Positions 15,274 through 22,138 of a stretch of DNA of 33,034 bases are shown piece by piece (positions within the stretch are counted from its first letter, which is position 1; every line of letters begins with the position of its first letter). The position numbers and the translations under genes were made by a program. The notes under the pieces were generated by a model. That model had not been told where the DNA came from. It did not search any database and saw only the letters and a program-made list of their open reading frames with translations. This DNA comes from JALZAA01 sp035316025 (GTDB taxonomy: Bacteria; Actinomycetota; Acidimicrobiia; IMCC26256; JACDBD01), in the NCBI GenBank assembly GCA_035316025.1, contig DATFXL010000028.1, forward strand, positions 1 to 33,034, in the 5' to 3' direction.

Positions 15274-16445
15274 GCCCCGTTGCTCCGCCCGAGGAGCCAC
15301 GCCGCATTGTCGTGGTACAGGCCCGGCGCGCGTGCGGGATCGGACGTGGCGTCATCGAGGGCGCGGTAGTCGTCGAGGGGCTGGGCCGTTCCTTCGGAGT
15401 GCGGGTAGTCGCTGCAGCACATGAACAGGTCGCCGGTCCGCTCGATGAGGCGCTCTGGGCGCTCGTACGAGAAGGCGGCGACGCGCACCTGCCGGCGCAC
15501 GTACTCGCTCGGCGCGCGCGCGAGGTCGGCCACCGGCTTGCCGTGCAGGCGGGTCACGAAGCGCACGCCGCCGTCGAGGTACATCAGGAACATCGGCAGC
15601 CAGACGGCCGACAGCTCGATGACACCGAGACGGAGCGCGGGGCGACGTTCGAGCACGCCGTTCACCACGAGATCGGAGATCGCAAGGGCGGCGGGCACCC
15701 ACAGGAAGACCGACGACAACACGGGGTTCGTGGGCTCGGGGTCGGAGGCATACCACGCCTCGTCGAACGGTCGTCGCTGGTTGGCGACGTGGAACACCGG
15801 AGCGACGTCGTGCTCGATGAACGACGCCCACGCCCGGTCGAGATCGGGATGCGACAGCGGGCGCCCGTCGACGAGCGCCGGCGCGATCATCGCCAGCCGG
15901 ACCCCGCCGGCGGCGAGGTCGCGGAGCTGGCCGTCGAGCCAGTCGAGATCCCGCAAGGTGAGGTGCGCGACCGGGTGGAGTCGTCCCTTGCCTTCGTCGG
16001 AGACCTCGAGGGCCCACCGGTTCCACGCGCCCATGTTCGTCTTCGTCGCGTCGAGATCGCCGACCAGGTTGTGCTCCCACACGAGGCCGTAGTTGGGGAA
16101 CAGGAACGCCTCGTCGAGTCCGAGCCGGTCGAGCTCGGCCACGCGCGCCGCCGGTTGCCAGTAGGCGGCCGGGAGCGCCTCGTCGTACGGGCGCTCGGGC
16201 GCCTGCCCGGCGAGGGCGCGCTGGAGCCGGTCGCCGACCTCGTCCGTCTCGCCCGGCACCGTCACGTCGGCGAGCACCATCCGCCGGCCGTGCCATTCGA
16301 GCCATGCGTTGCCGACCGGGTCGTCGACGATCGCGAGCGCGTCCTCACGGCGCCTCGGATCGGCGTAGTCGCTCCAGAGTGTCCGCGACTCGTACAGGTG
16401 CTGGTCGCAGTCGATCACTTTGCTCGCGACCTCCACAGCGCCCAC
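15270..16445 (-). CDS. Amidohydrolase family 2 hydrolase or decarboxylase
   Basis: 391-residue TIM-barrel enzyme. It starts with KVIDCDQHLYESRTLW in place of the HxH metal motif and ends with LFMCCSDYPHSEGTAQP, the family's C-terminal Asp strand. The segment PVFHVANQRRPFDEAW replaces the usual metal-binding His strand. Three in-frame GTG codons lie close together; the first (16445) is chosen because a minus-strand TAACCT -10 lies eight bases away, giving a leaderless mRNA. It is coupled to the alpha/beta hydrolase and faces the atypical acyl-CoA synthetase across an exact operator palindrome. Confidence 0.9.
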   Translation of the reverse strand: MGAVEVASKVIDCDQHLYESRTLWSDYADPRRREDALAIVDDPVGNAWLEWHGRRMVLADVTVPGETDEVGDRLQRALAGQAPERPYDEALPAAYWQPAARVAELDRLGLDEAFLFPNYGLVWEHNLVGDLDATKTNMGAWNRWALEVSDEGKGRLHPVAHLTLRDLDWLDGQLRDLAAGGVRLAMIAPALVDGRPLSHPDLDRAWASFIEHDVAPVFHVANQRRPFDEAWYASDPEPTNPVLSSVFLWVPAALAISDLVVNGVLERRPALRLGVIELSAVWLPMFLMYLDGGVRFVTRLHGKPVADLARAPSEYVRRQVRVAAFSYERPERLIERTGDLFMCCSDYPHSEGTAQPLDDYRALDDATSDPARAPGLYHDNAAWLLGRSNGA

Positions 16446-16453
16446 GGTGCGGG

Positions 16454-16459
16454 AGGTTA
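16454..16459 (-). promoter_or_regulatory. -10 TAACCT of a leaderless promoter (amidohydrolase unit)
   Basis: Minus-strand TAACCT fits TANNNT and lies eight bases before the GTG at 16445. Seventeen bases separate it from the operator at 16477, the same distance as between the aldehyde dehydrogenase -10 and its operator at 29731. The operator would therefore cover the -35 region. Confidence 0.5.
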
Positions 16460-16476
16460 CCCGGCGCGGCTCGGAC

Positions 16477-16492
16477 CTGACATCGCTGTCAG
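16477..16492. promoter_or_regulatory. Operator palindrome CTGAC-N6-GTCAG (site 3)
   Basis: CTGACATCGCTGTCAG is an exact copy with arms extended to six bases (CTGACA/TGTCAG). It lies between the amidohydrolase unit (minus) and the second acyl-CoA synthetase (plus). Ten bases separate it from the weak plus-strand -10 GAGACT (16503-16508), as at site 1. Confidence 0.6.
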
Positions 16493-16502
16493 CAGCGTGC
16501 GC

Positions 16503-16508
16503 GAGACT
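16503..16508 (+). promoter_or_regulatory. Weak -10 candidate GAGACT before the ATG at 16515
   Basis: GAGACT keeps the A and final T of TANNNT but not the first T. It sits six bases before the ATG, the leaderless distance seen at 1236 and 10223, and ten bases after the operator. No Shine-Dalgarno sequence is present. Confidence 0.3.
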
Positions 16509-16514
16509 GCGACC

Positions 16515-18068
16515 ATGGACGCGCTGCACGGGCTCACCTTCGCCGACGTGCTGCGCGAGCATCGGCGAAGCCGACCGGCGCAGCTCGCCGCGGTCGACAG
16601 CGACTTCGGCCGTGACCTCCGCCTGACCTATCCGCAACTCGACGACCGCACGAACCGGCTCGCGAACTCGCTCGCGGCCGCCGGCGTCGGTGACCGCGAC
16701 CGCATCCTGTGGCTGGGCCAGAACTCGTTCCGGGTGCTCGAGACGCTGGCGGCGTCAGCGAAGCTGGGCGCGATGGTGTGCCCCGCCAACTGGCGGCAGA
16801 GCGCTGACGAGCTGGCCTTCGTCCTCGACGACCTCGACCCGAAGGTCGTCCTCTGGCAGGAGGAGGAGATCGGGGGCACCGTGCGCGCAGCGCGCGCGCT
16901 CGTCGAATCGTCGGCGCGTTGGATCCGGCACGACGCCGACGGCGAGGGCAGCTACGAGGCCTTCCTGGCCGGCGCGTCTGCTGTCGACCCCGGCCACGAG
17001 ATCGACCCGTCGACCGCGCTGCTCGTGATGTACACGGCCGCCTTCTCGGGACGGCCGAACGGGGCGATGCTCAGCCATACGGCGCTCGTCACCCAGGGAA
17101 TCGTGATGGGTCGCCTCGCCGACATCGACGCCGATTACGTGTACCTGAACTGCGGACCGCTGTTCCACATCGCAACGTTCATGACGACGCTCGCGACATA
17201 CCTCGCCGGCGGCACGAACGTCTTCACTCGCCGTATCGATGCCGAGGAGCTGTGCCGGCTCATCGAGGCGGAGCGGTGTACTGGTGCCTTCGTCGTCGGC
17301 CCGACGCTGAAGCAGATCCTGGAGGCCAACCGGGACCACCGTTACGACCTGAAGAGCCTGCGCGCATTCCGCGGGAAGCCCGAGTGGAACGAGATGATCA
17401 CGGTCGACGCCAGCCCGTGGGCCCGGCATCCCGGCGGGTACGGACAGACCGAGGTCATGGGCATGCTGACGTTCAACACGCTCGCCGACTCCCCCATCGG
17501 CACGCACGGTCGTCCCTCGCCCGTGGTGCAGGTGCGCGTGGTCGACCCCGACGATGGCGACCTGCCGGTGGGCGAGACGGGTGAGATCGTCGCCCGTGGT
17601 CCGACGGTGATGAACGGCTACTGGAACCGGCCCGAGGAGAACGCGCGTCGGCGACGTGGCGGCTGGCACCACACGAACGACCTCGGCCGCCGCGAAGCCG
17701 ACGGGACCATCACATTCATCGGGCCGGCGACACGGATGATCAAGTCGGCGGCCGAGAACATCTATCCCGCCGAAGTCGAAGGATGCATCAGCCGGCACCC
17801 CGCTGTCGCCGAGTGCGCCGTCATCGGCGTTCCCGACGCGCAGTGGACCCAGAGCGTGAAGGCGATCGTCGTGCTGCGCGAAGACGCGAGCGTCACCGCC
17901 GACGAGATCATCCTGTACTCCCGCAATCAGATCGCGTCCTATAAGAAGCCGCGCACCGTCGAGTTCGTCGAGAAGCTGCCCCGCGACGGCTTCGCAGTCG
18001 ATTACACCGCCCTCGACGAGCAGTTCGGCGGCGGCGGGTACCCGGGCGGGAGGAATCGCAGCGCGTGA
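16515..18068 (+). CDS. Atypical acyl-CoA synthetase-like protein lacking conserved lysines
   Basis: 517-residue member of the AMP-binding superfamily. The fold is clear (LTYPQLDDRTNRLANSL, GGYGQTEVMG at 307-316, HTNDLGRREADGTITFIG), but key catalytic positions differ. The P-loop is TAAFSGRPNG (174-183) instead of TSGTTGxPKG, with Asn182 replacing Lys. The hinge is GPATRMIKSAAENIYP, without the usual RxD. The final motif is LPRDGFAVDY (488-497), without the adenylation Lys of TGK. It may use a changed mechanism, bind acyl-adenylates or CoA without activating acids, or be a known lysine-less subgroup. It ends in a Gly-rich tail. Its stop overlaps the DUF2889-like gene (GTGA at 18065). Confidence 0.88.
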   Translation: MDALHGLTFADVLREHRRSRPAQLAAVDSDFGRDLRLTYPQLDDRTNRLANSLAAAGVGDRDRILWLGQNSFRVLETLAASAKLGAMVCPANWRQSADELAFVLDDLDPKVVLWQEEEIGGTVRAARALVESSARWIRHDADGEGSYEAFLAGASAVDPGHEIDPSTALLVMYTAAFSGRPNGAMLSHTALVTQGIVMGRLADIDADYVYLNCGPLFHIATFMTTLATYLAGGTNVFTRRIDAEELCRLIEAERCTGAFVVGPTLKQILEANRDHRYDLKSLRAFRGKPEWNEMITVDASPWARHPGGYGQTEVMGMLTFNTLADSPIGTHGRPSPVVQVRVVDPDDGDLPVGETGEIVARGPTVMNGYWNRPEENARRRRGGWHHTNDLGRREADGTITFIGPATRMIKSAAENIYPAEVEGCISRHPAVAECAVIGVPDAQWTQSVKAIVVLREDASVTADEIILYSRNQIASYKKPRTVEFVEKLPRDGFAVDYTALDEQFGGGGYPGGRNRSA

Positions 18069-18841
18069 GCGACGGCGGCGCGCCAACCGTCCGTACCGGT
18101 GATCCCGACGGGCCGTATCGGAGACGGATCCGCACGGTCGCCGTCGACCGTGGTGTCGTGGAGGGTGCCCTCGAGGACGACTTCCACCACTTCGAGGTGA
18201 CGCTGCGCCACGACCGCGAGCGCGTGACGGACATCGAGGCGCGCTCCCGACGGTGGCCGTGGAGCACGTGTCCCGATGCCGCAACGCACCTGCACCCGAT
18301 CGTGGGCATGGCGTTGTCGACGCGATGCACGGCGATCGCCTCCGTCGCCGATCCCCGCATGAACTGCACGCACCAGTTCGACCTCGCCGGGCTGTGCGTC
18401 AGCCACGCCGCCAGGGGGAACGGACGCCGTCAGTACGACGTGGAGGTGCCCGCCGCTGTAGACGAGACCACCGAGCCCCGGCTCTGGCGCGACGGCGAGC
18501 TCCTCCTGACGTGGACGCTGACGTGGCGCGACGGAGGGCGCCGCCTGGTGGACAGCCCGCCCTACGACGATGCGCCGTGGCGGGGCGGGTTCTTCCGCTG
18601 GGCCGACGACGCGCTGACCCCGGATGACGCCGAGGCCGCGATCGTCCTGCGCCGTGCGTGTGAGATCGGGATGGGCCGGGGCATGGACCTCGAGGCGTAC
18701 GACTCTGCCGCCGAGCTCGGCCCTCTGATGGGCCCGGTCTGCTACACGATGCAGAGCGCGGTGGCCCCGGTCGCGTTCCGCAACCGGGGCAGCATCCGCG
18801 ATTTCGCGTGTCATCCGGACGCGCTGCTGCGCGATCAGTAG
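18065..18841 (+). CDS. DUF2889-like protein
   Basis: 258-residue protein of unknown function. Features fitting DUF2889 are the opening RRRIRTVAVDRGVVEGALED, then DDFHHFEVTLRHDRERVTDI and RRWPWSTCPDA. A CTHQFDLAGLCVSHAA segment with two Cys and two His in the middle might bind metal (inference). There is no signal peptide. It overlaps the stop of the atypical synthetase by four bases, so both are made together; members of this family near CoA ligases have been noted in catabolic clusters, but no reaction is assigned. Its stop overlaps the lipoprotein gene end on the other strand by seven bases (18835-18841). Confidence 0.72.
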   Translation: MSDGGAPTVRTGDPDGPYRRRIRTVAVDRGVVEGALEDDFHHFEVTLRHDRERVTDIEARSRRWPWSTCPDAATHLHPIVGMALSTRCTAIASVADPRMNCTHQFDLAGLCVSHAARGNGRRQYDVEVPAAVDETTEPRLWRDGELLLTWTLTWRDGGRRLVDSPPYDDAPWRGGFFRWADDALTPDDAEAAIVLRRACEIGMGRGMDLEAYDSAAELGPLMGPVCYTMQSAVAPVAFRNRGSIRDFACHPDALLRDQ

Positions 18842-19362
18842 CCGGGGATCCGCCCGCTCGACCCGCTCGACCCGCGCGTCGCGGCCGGCATCTGGGGCGC
18901 GGCGCCCGTGGACACGACGTGCCAGTCGAACTTCTGGCCTCCGAACGCGTCGTCGACGCCGTCGCCCTTGACGGTCCCGGACTGGTCCTCGGCGAACCGG
19001 TAAACGGGAGCGCCGTTGAAGGTGACCTGCATCTTCCCGTCGGGACGCGTGACCACGCCCAGCGCTCCTGCGGTCACGGCGCCGGTGGGCTGACCCTGGA
19101 CGGTCAGCGGCTCCCAGAACTGGAGGCACGCGCCCGTGCACTGAACCATCCCCCCGGCCTCCTGGTCGGAGGCGTACAACGCCTTCCCGCCGGCGTCGAC
19201 GAGCACGCTGCGGCCGGCGACGCGCTTCGTCGCCACCGTCGTCGCGGTGTCCCGGGACGAGCTCGACCCCATCGAGGAACTGCCGCCACCGCCACCGCCA
19301 CCGCAAGCTGCGAGCGCGATCGCGGCGGCGGCGAGCGCCGCCGGGACGAACAGTCGTCTCAT
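18835..19362 (-). CDS. Lipoprotein with secreted repeats (COG4315/PF03640-like)
   Basis: 175-residue exported lipoprotein. A short signal peptide ends in a lipobox LALAAC-type sequence with Cys20 as the lipidation site, followed by a Gly/Ser linker. Two copies of the secreted-repeat motif follow: one with GKALYASDQEAGG, CTGACLQFWEPL, and one with VTFNGAPVYRFAEDQSG and KFDWHVVSTG. The role of these proteins is not established; links to redox stress or respiratory chains have been suggested for neighbours of ECF sigma factors. ATG at 19362 has GGGAGG eight bases upstream and overlaps the membrane-protein stop (ATGA), so the two form an operon driven by the ECF-type promoter at 19867-19896. Confidence 0.87.
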   Translation of the reverse strand: MRRLFVPAALAAAAIALAACGGGGGGGSSSMGSSSSRDTATTVATKRVAGRSVLVDAGGKALYASDQEAGGMVQCTGACLQFWEPLTVQGQPTGAVTAGALGVVTRPDGKMQVTFNGAPVYRFAEDQSGTVKGDGVDDAFGGQKFDWHVVSTGAAPQMPAATRGSSGSSGRIPGY

Positions 19363-19859
19363 GTCATGACCTCCCGTGGAGTAGTGGATTCGATCGCGGG
19401 CCGACGGAGCGCCGACCCGATGGGAACGTGGCGGGCTGCGAGGGACACGCCCAGCAGTGCGACGGTCGCGATCTCGCTCGCCTGCGCGGCATGGATGGCG
19501 GCCGGGTTGTAGCCCGGCTCCATGAACCCGAACAGCGGCCGCCGCTCGGCGACGAGCAGGAAGACGTACGAGACGGCCGCCAGGACGATGCCGCCGACCG
19601 CCAGCCCTGCGACCACGAGCGCGCCCCAACGGTGAGACAGCCGCTCGAAGGGGACGAACAGGGCGACGCCGAGGATCGTGGCGGCGACGAAGTTGACGAC
19701 GAACAGACGTCCGATCGTCGGGATCGCCGAGTAGAGATCCTGATACTGCTGCAGATGGACCTCGCCGACCGCGAGCAGCGACAGGGCACCGAGCCCTCGG
19801 GCGGTCAGCCAGACCCATCGCCGAAGGCCCACAGCGTGGGTGCTCGAAGTTGTGTTCAT
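19359..19859 (-). CDS. Four-helix membrane protein, unknown function
   Basis: 166-residue integral membrane protein. Four hydrophobic segments are visible at about residues 18-36, 51-70, 77-100 and 127-145, with charged loops such as ERLSHRW and the conserved-looking MEPGYNPAAIHAAQASE between helices 3 and 4. I do not recognise a catalytic family. It is the first gene of a two-gene operon with the lipoprotein, divergent from an ECF sigma gene, and its ATG (19859) follows a GGTGATC-N16-CAGTACC promoter by seven bases. The likely reading is a stress-induced membrane/lipoprotein pair that is the sigma factor's target (inference). Confidence 0.82.
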   Translation of the reverse strand: MNTTSSTHAVGLRRWVWLTARGLGALSLLAVGEVHLQQYQDLYSAIPTIGRLFVVNFVAATILGVALFVPFERLSHRWGALVVAGLAVGGIVLAAVSYVFLLVAERRPLFGFMEPGYNPAAIHAAQASEIATVALLGVSLAARHVPIGSALRRPAIESTTPREVMT

Positions 19860-19866
19860 AGATGCG

Positions 19867-19896
19867 GGTACTGCCGGAAGCCGCTCCGCGATCACC
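19867..19896 (-). promoter_or_regulatory. ECF-type promoter GGTGATC-N16-CAGTACC, leaderless
   Basis: On the minus strand GGTGATC (19896-19890) is followed by 16 bases and CAGTACC (19873-19867), then seven bases to the ATG at 19859. It matches the plus-strand promoter at 19917-19946 in both boxes and in spacer length. The two -35 boxes together form the inverted repeat GATCACCG/CGGTGATC (19890-19897 and 19916-19923). Confidence 0.55.
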
Positions 19897-19916
19897 GTCG
19901 TGACAGATGTCTCGGC

Positions 19917-19946
19917 GGTGATCCCCAAGGCCGGGCTGTCCGTATC
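19917..19946 (+). promoter_or_regulatory. ECF-type promoter GGTGATC-N16-CCGTATC, leaderless
   Basis: GGTGATC (19917-19923), 16 bases, CCGTATC (19940-19946), then six bases to the sigma gene's GTG at 19953. The shared boxes suggest autoregulation by the sigma factor it drives. No Shine-Dalgarno sequence precedes the GTG. Confidence 0.55.
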
Positions 19947-19952
19947 GCGTAC

Positions 19953-20516
19953 GTGTGGAATCTGACGGACGAGGCTGTCCTCGCCGGATTCGGAGTCGGC
20001 GACCTCGACGCCGCCAACGAGCTCATTCGTCGCTTTGGGCGGCGCGTCTACGGGGTTGCGATGACGATTACTCGCGACGCCCGCCTCGCCGAGGACGTCG
20101 CGCAAGAGGCGTTCGTGCGCGCCTGGCGGCACGCGGAGACCTTCGACCCACGGCGCGGGAGCGTCGCCAGCTGGTTGAGCGTCATCACGCGCAATCTCGC
20201 GATTGACGCGATGCGCGCGCAGCCGCGCTCCGAGCTGGTCGACCCGGACGACCTCGATTGGCTCTCGCCGCCGGCGCAGGAGCCGAACCCGGCCGACGTA
20301 GCCGTCCGAGCAAGTGATTCGGAATGGCTCCGCAGTGCACTGGATGACGTGCCGGACGAGCAGCGACGGGCCGTGGTACTCGCAGGCGTCTTGGGCTTCA
20401 CGGCCGAGGAGGTGGCCGAGCGCGAACGCATTCCGGTGGGGACCGCGAAGTCGAGGATCCGCCTCGCGATGGACAAACTCCGTCGAGCCCACGCAGCCAC
20501 GGAGCCGGCCCCATGA
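19953..20516 (+). CDS. ECF RNA polymerase sigma factor
   Basis: 187-residue group 4 sigma factor. Region 2 is evident in ANELIRRFGRRVYGVAMTIT and ARLAEDVAQEAFVRAWRHA; region 4 in EQRRAVVLAGVLGFTAEEVA and IPVGTAKSRIRLAMDKLRR. The type resembles the SigK/SigL-like factors with a membrane-bound zinc anti-sigma partner. GTG at 19953 (VWNLTDEAVLAGF) is chosen because it gives a normal N-terminus and follows the CCGTATC box by six bases. Its stop overlaps the anti-sigma ATG (20513-20516). The divergent membrane-protein/lipoprotein operon has the same promoter signature and is its probable target. Confidence 0.93.
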   Translation: MWNLTDEAVLAGFGVGDLDAANELIRRFGRRVYGVAMTITRDARLAEDVAQEAFVRAWRHAETFDPRRGSVASWLSVITRNLAIDAMRAQPRSELVDPDDLDWLSPPAQEPNPADVAVRASDSEWLRSALDDVPDEQRRAVVLAGVLGFTAEEVAERERIPVGTAKSRIRLAMDKLRRAHAATEPAP

Positions 20517-21160
20517 GCGACGCGACCTGCGACGTCGTCCGCGAGTGCGCCGCCGATTTCGCGCTCGGCGCCCTGACCGGGCGAGAGCGCGCCGAGCTTC
20601 TGGCGCACCTGGATCACTGCCCGTCCTGCCAGAGCCTTGTCGGCGAGTACGCGGGTGTGGCCGACGCGCTGCTCGATCTCGTGCCCGAGGCGGACCCTCC
20701 CGGCGAGCTCGCACCTCCGGTGCTCGCCACGCTCCGTCCGGCGCCCCTCCGCCGGTGGCGTCGTCGCGTGGTCGGGCTCGCCGCGGCTGCGATCGTCGCG
20801 ATCAGCACCGCCACCGGTGTTACCTGGGCCCTCGTGGCTGGTGGAGGTGGCGGGAGCGGCCAGCATGAGGCGCTCCATTCGGCGGCGATGGTCGGCTCGG
20901 GAGGGCTCACCGTCGGCCGGGTCGTCTCGACCGGCGACCAGCCTTCGAAGCTCGCCGTCAGCGTCGACTACTGGGTCGCGGACGGCAGCTACCAGCTGAA
21001 GGCACTCGACCGGAAGGGCACCTCGGTCCAGGTAGGGACGCTGCAGGTCTCCGGCGGACGCGGGACATGGACCGGCCGCGTGTCGGCGGGCGAGCACGCC
21101 GTCGCCGTCACGCTCGTGGACCAGTCCGGCACCGTGGTGTGCCGCGGCCGGCTGGCCTGA
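20513..21160 (+). CDS. Membrane-bound zinc anti-sigma factor
   Basis: 215-residue partner of the sigma factor just upstream. The N-terminal cytoplasmic domain has the zinc anti-sigma motif HxxxCxxC (His32, Cys36, Cys39) in LLAHLDHCPSCQSL. One membrane helix spans about residues 86-108 (VVGLAAAAIVAISTATGVTW), after a basic RRWRRR stop, and the outer domain of about 100 residues resembles the RskA-type C-terminal region (SVDYWVADGSYQLKAL). The sigma factor would be held at the membrane until the outer signal is sensed. It is translationally coupled to the sigma gene by an ATGA overlap. Confidence 0.9.
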   Translation: MSDATCDVVRECAADFALGALTGRERAELLAHLDHCPSCQSLVGEYAGVADALLDLVPEADPPGELAPPVLATLRPAPLRRWRRRVVGLAAAAIVAISTATGVTWALVAGGGGGSGQHEALHSAAMVGSGGLTVGRVVSTGDQPSKLAVSVDYWVADGSYQLKALDRKGTSVQVGTLQVSGGRGTWTGRVSAGEHAVAVTLVDQSGTVVCRGRLA

Positions 21161-21207
21161 AGGCCTGATGCGCGATCCGGCCCTCGGGTGAGGCAATCTG
21201 TGGAGTC

Positions 21208-21579
21208 GTGAGCCAGCCGACGGACGCCGTCACCAGCCCCCCCTCGCCTGCGACACCCGCGCCCGCTCCGCCGCCGGCGACCGACGAGAACGAGGCGGCG
21301 CGACTCTTCAGCCTCTCGATCGTGATCTCCGGGACACGGTGCCTGCTGACCTACATCGTGTTCCCGTGGGTGCTGCCACTTCTCGGGATCGCGGGTGGCG
21401 TGGGCCCGGTTGTCGGCGTCGCGGTGGGCGTGGTCGCGATCTTCTTCAATCTGCTCAGCATCCGCCGCTGGCGCGGGAGCAAGAGCGCGGCGCGCATCCC
21501 GCTCATGACACTGAACAGCGTCGTGATCGTGTTTCTCCTCGTGCTCATCGCCGTCGACGTGAGCCGGTTGGTCTCCTGA
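21208..21579 (+). CDS. Small membrane protein with proline-rich N-terminus
   Basis: 123-residue protein of unknown function. Residues 1-30 are Pro/Ala/Thr-rich and probably disordered (SPPSPATPAPAPPPATDENE). Three hydrophobic segments follow at about 35-60, 62-82 and 97-121, separated by a short basic loop IRRWRGSKSAAR. The GTG at 21208 is supported weakly by CAATCT eight bases upstream, close to TANNNT, and there is no ribosome site. It lies 47 bases after the anti-sigma gene in the same direction and could be co-transcribed. It is followed by GC-rich palindromes before the convergent VOC gene. Confidence 0.72.
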   Translation: MSQPTDAVTSPPSPATPAPAPPPATDENEAARLFSLSIVISGTRCLLTYIVFPWVLPLLGIAGGVGPVVGVAVGVVAIFFNLLSIRRWRGSKSAARIPLMTLNSVVIVFLLVLIAVDVSRLVS

Positions 21580-21624
21580 GCGCCGAGCCGCGCGTCCTTC
21601 CTCATCGCTACATCGCCGCGCAGG

Positions 21625-21665
21625 TCCCGACCCGGGAACGCGTCCTCGAACGGCGGGCGCCCGCC
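21625..21665. terminator. GC palindromes between convergent genes
   Basis: TCCCG-ACC-CGGGA (21625-21637) and the perfect 14-base palindrome GGCGGGCGCCCGCC (21652-21665) lie in the 114-base space between the convergent ends at 21579 and 21694. They could form hairpins ending transcription from both sides. No T tract is present. Confidence 0.35.
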
Positions 21666-21693
21666 CGGGCCGGGACGGTGTAGGCGACGTCGT

Positions 21694-22056
21694 TCAGGCG
21701 GCGGGACCGCCGGGTGGATCCTGCAGTAGTCCGATCGGGTTGCCGTCGGCATCCACGACCGTCGCCGTGCGCCGGCCGCCGCCGACCGCCTTGACCGGCT
21801 GCTGTGTCTCGGCGCCGGCCTCGACGAGCCCCGCGAGGGCCGCCTCGATGTCGTCGACCTTCCAGTACGGCACCGGGCCGGTCATGCCTTTGGCGTGGCC
21901 GTTCGGGTCGAAGCCGACGTCCTGGCCGCCGACGTTGAAGGCCATGTAGTACGGCTCGTCGACGTACGGCTCGACACCGAAGGCCCGGCCGTACAGCGCC
22001 TTCGCCGCCGCGATGTCCTTGACGGGGTAGATGATGGTCTGCATGCCTGATGCCAT
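21694..22056 (-). CDS. VOC-family (glyoxalase/dioxygenase-fold) protein
   Basis: 120-residue vicinal-oxygen-chelate fold protein with paired beta-alpha-beta modules: MQTIIYPVKDIAAAKALYGRA, then VPYWKVDDIEAALAGLVEAG and the closing VVDADGNPIGLLQDP. The usual metal-ligand Glu near the C-terminus is replaced around PIGLLQ, so catalytic activity is uncertain; many such small VOC proteins bind antibiotics or metabolites. ATG at 22056 has GAGGAG upstream. It is divergent from the SigJ-like sigma gene, a pairing that may reflect joint regulation (inference). Confidence 0.87.
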   Translation of the reverse strand: MASGMQTIIYPVKDIAAAKALYGRAFGVEPYVDEPYYMAFNVGGQDVGFDPNGHAKGMTGPVPYWKVDDIEAALAGLVEAGAETQQPVKAVGGGRRTATVVDADGNPIGLLQDPPGGPAA

Positions 22057-22111
22057 TGGGGCTCCTCGTTCTCGTCGGTGTTACGTCGATCCGCCCTGGA
22101 TCGTCAGGGAC

Positions 22112-22138
22112 ATGACGGATCGCGAAGGAAGAAGGTGA
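22112..22138 (+). other. Possible eight-codon leader peptide overlapping the sigma start
   Basis: ATG at 22112 encodes MTDREGRR and its TGA stop (22136-22138) overlaps the sigma gene's GTG (22135-22137). Such GTGA overlap could couple sigma translation to the leader. No separate ribosome site is obvious for the leader, so chance is likely enough. Confidence 0.2.

Noticed and set aside
13528..15369. 613-residue plus-strand frame opposite the repeat protein
   Set aside because: It is the antisense of the repeat protein and of the hydrolase; the Leu-rich pattern mirrors Glu and Arg codons.
16755..18284. 509-residue minus-strand frame
   Set aside because: It is antisense to the second acyl-CoA synthetase and has no family features.
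19091..19110. Inverted repeat GCTGACC/GGTCAGC
   Set aside because: It lies within the lipoprotein coding sequence and has N8 between TGAC and GTCA, unlike the operator sites.
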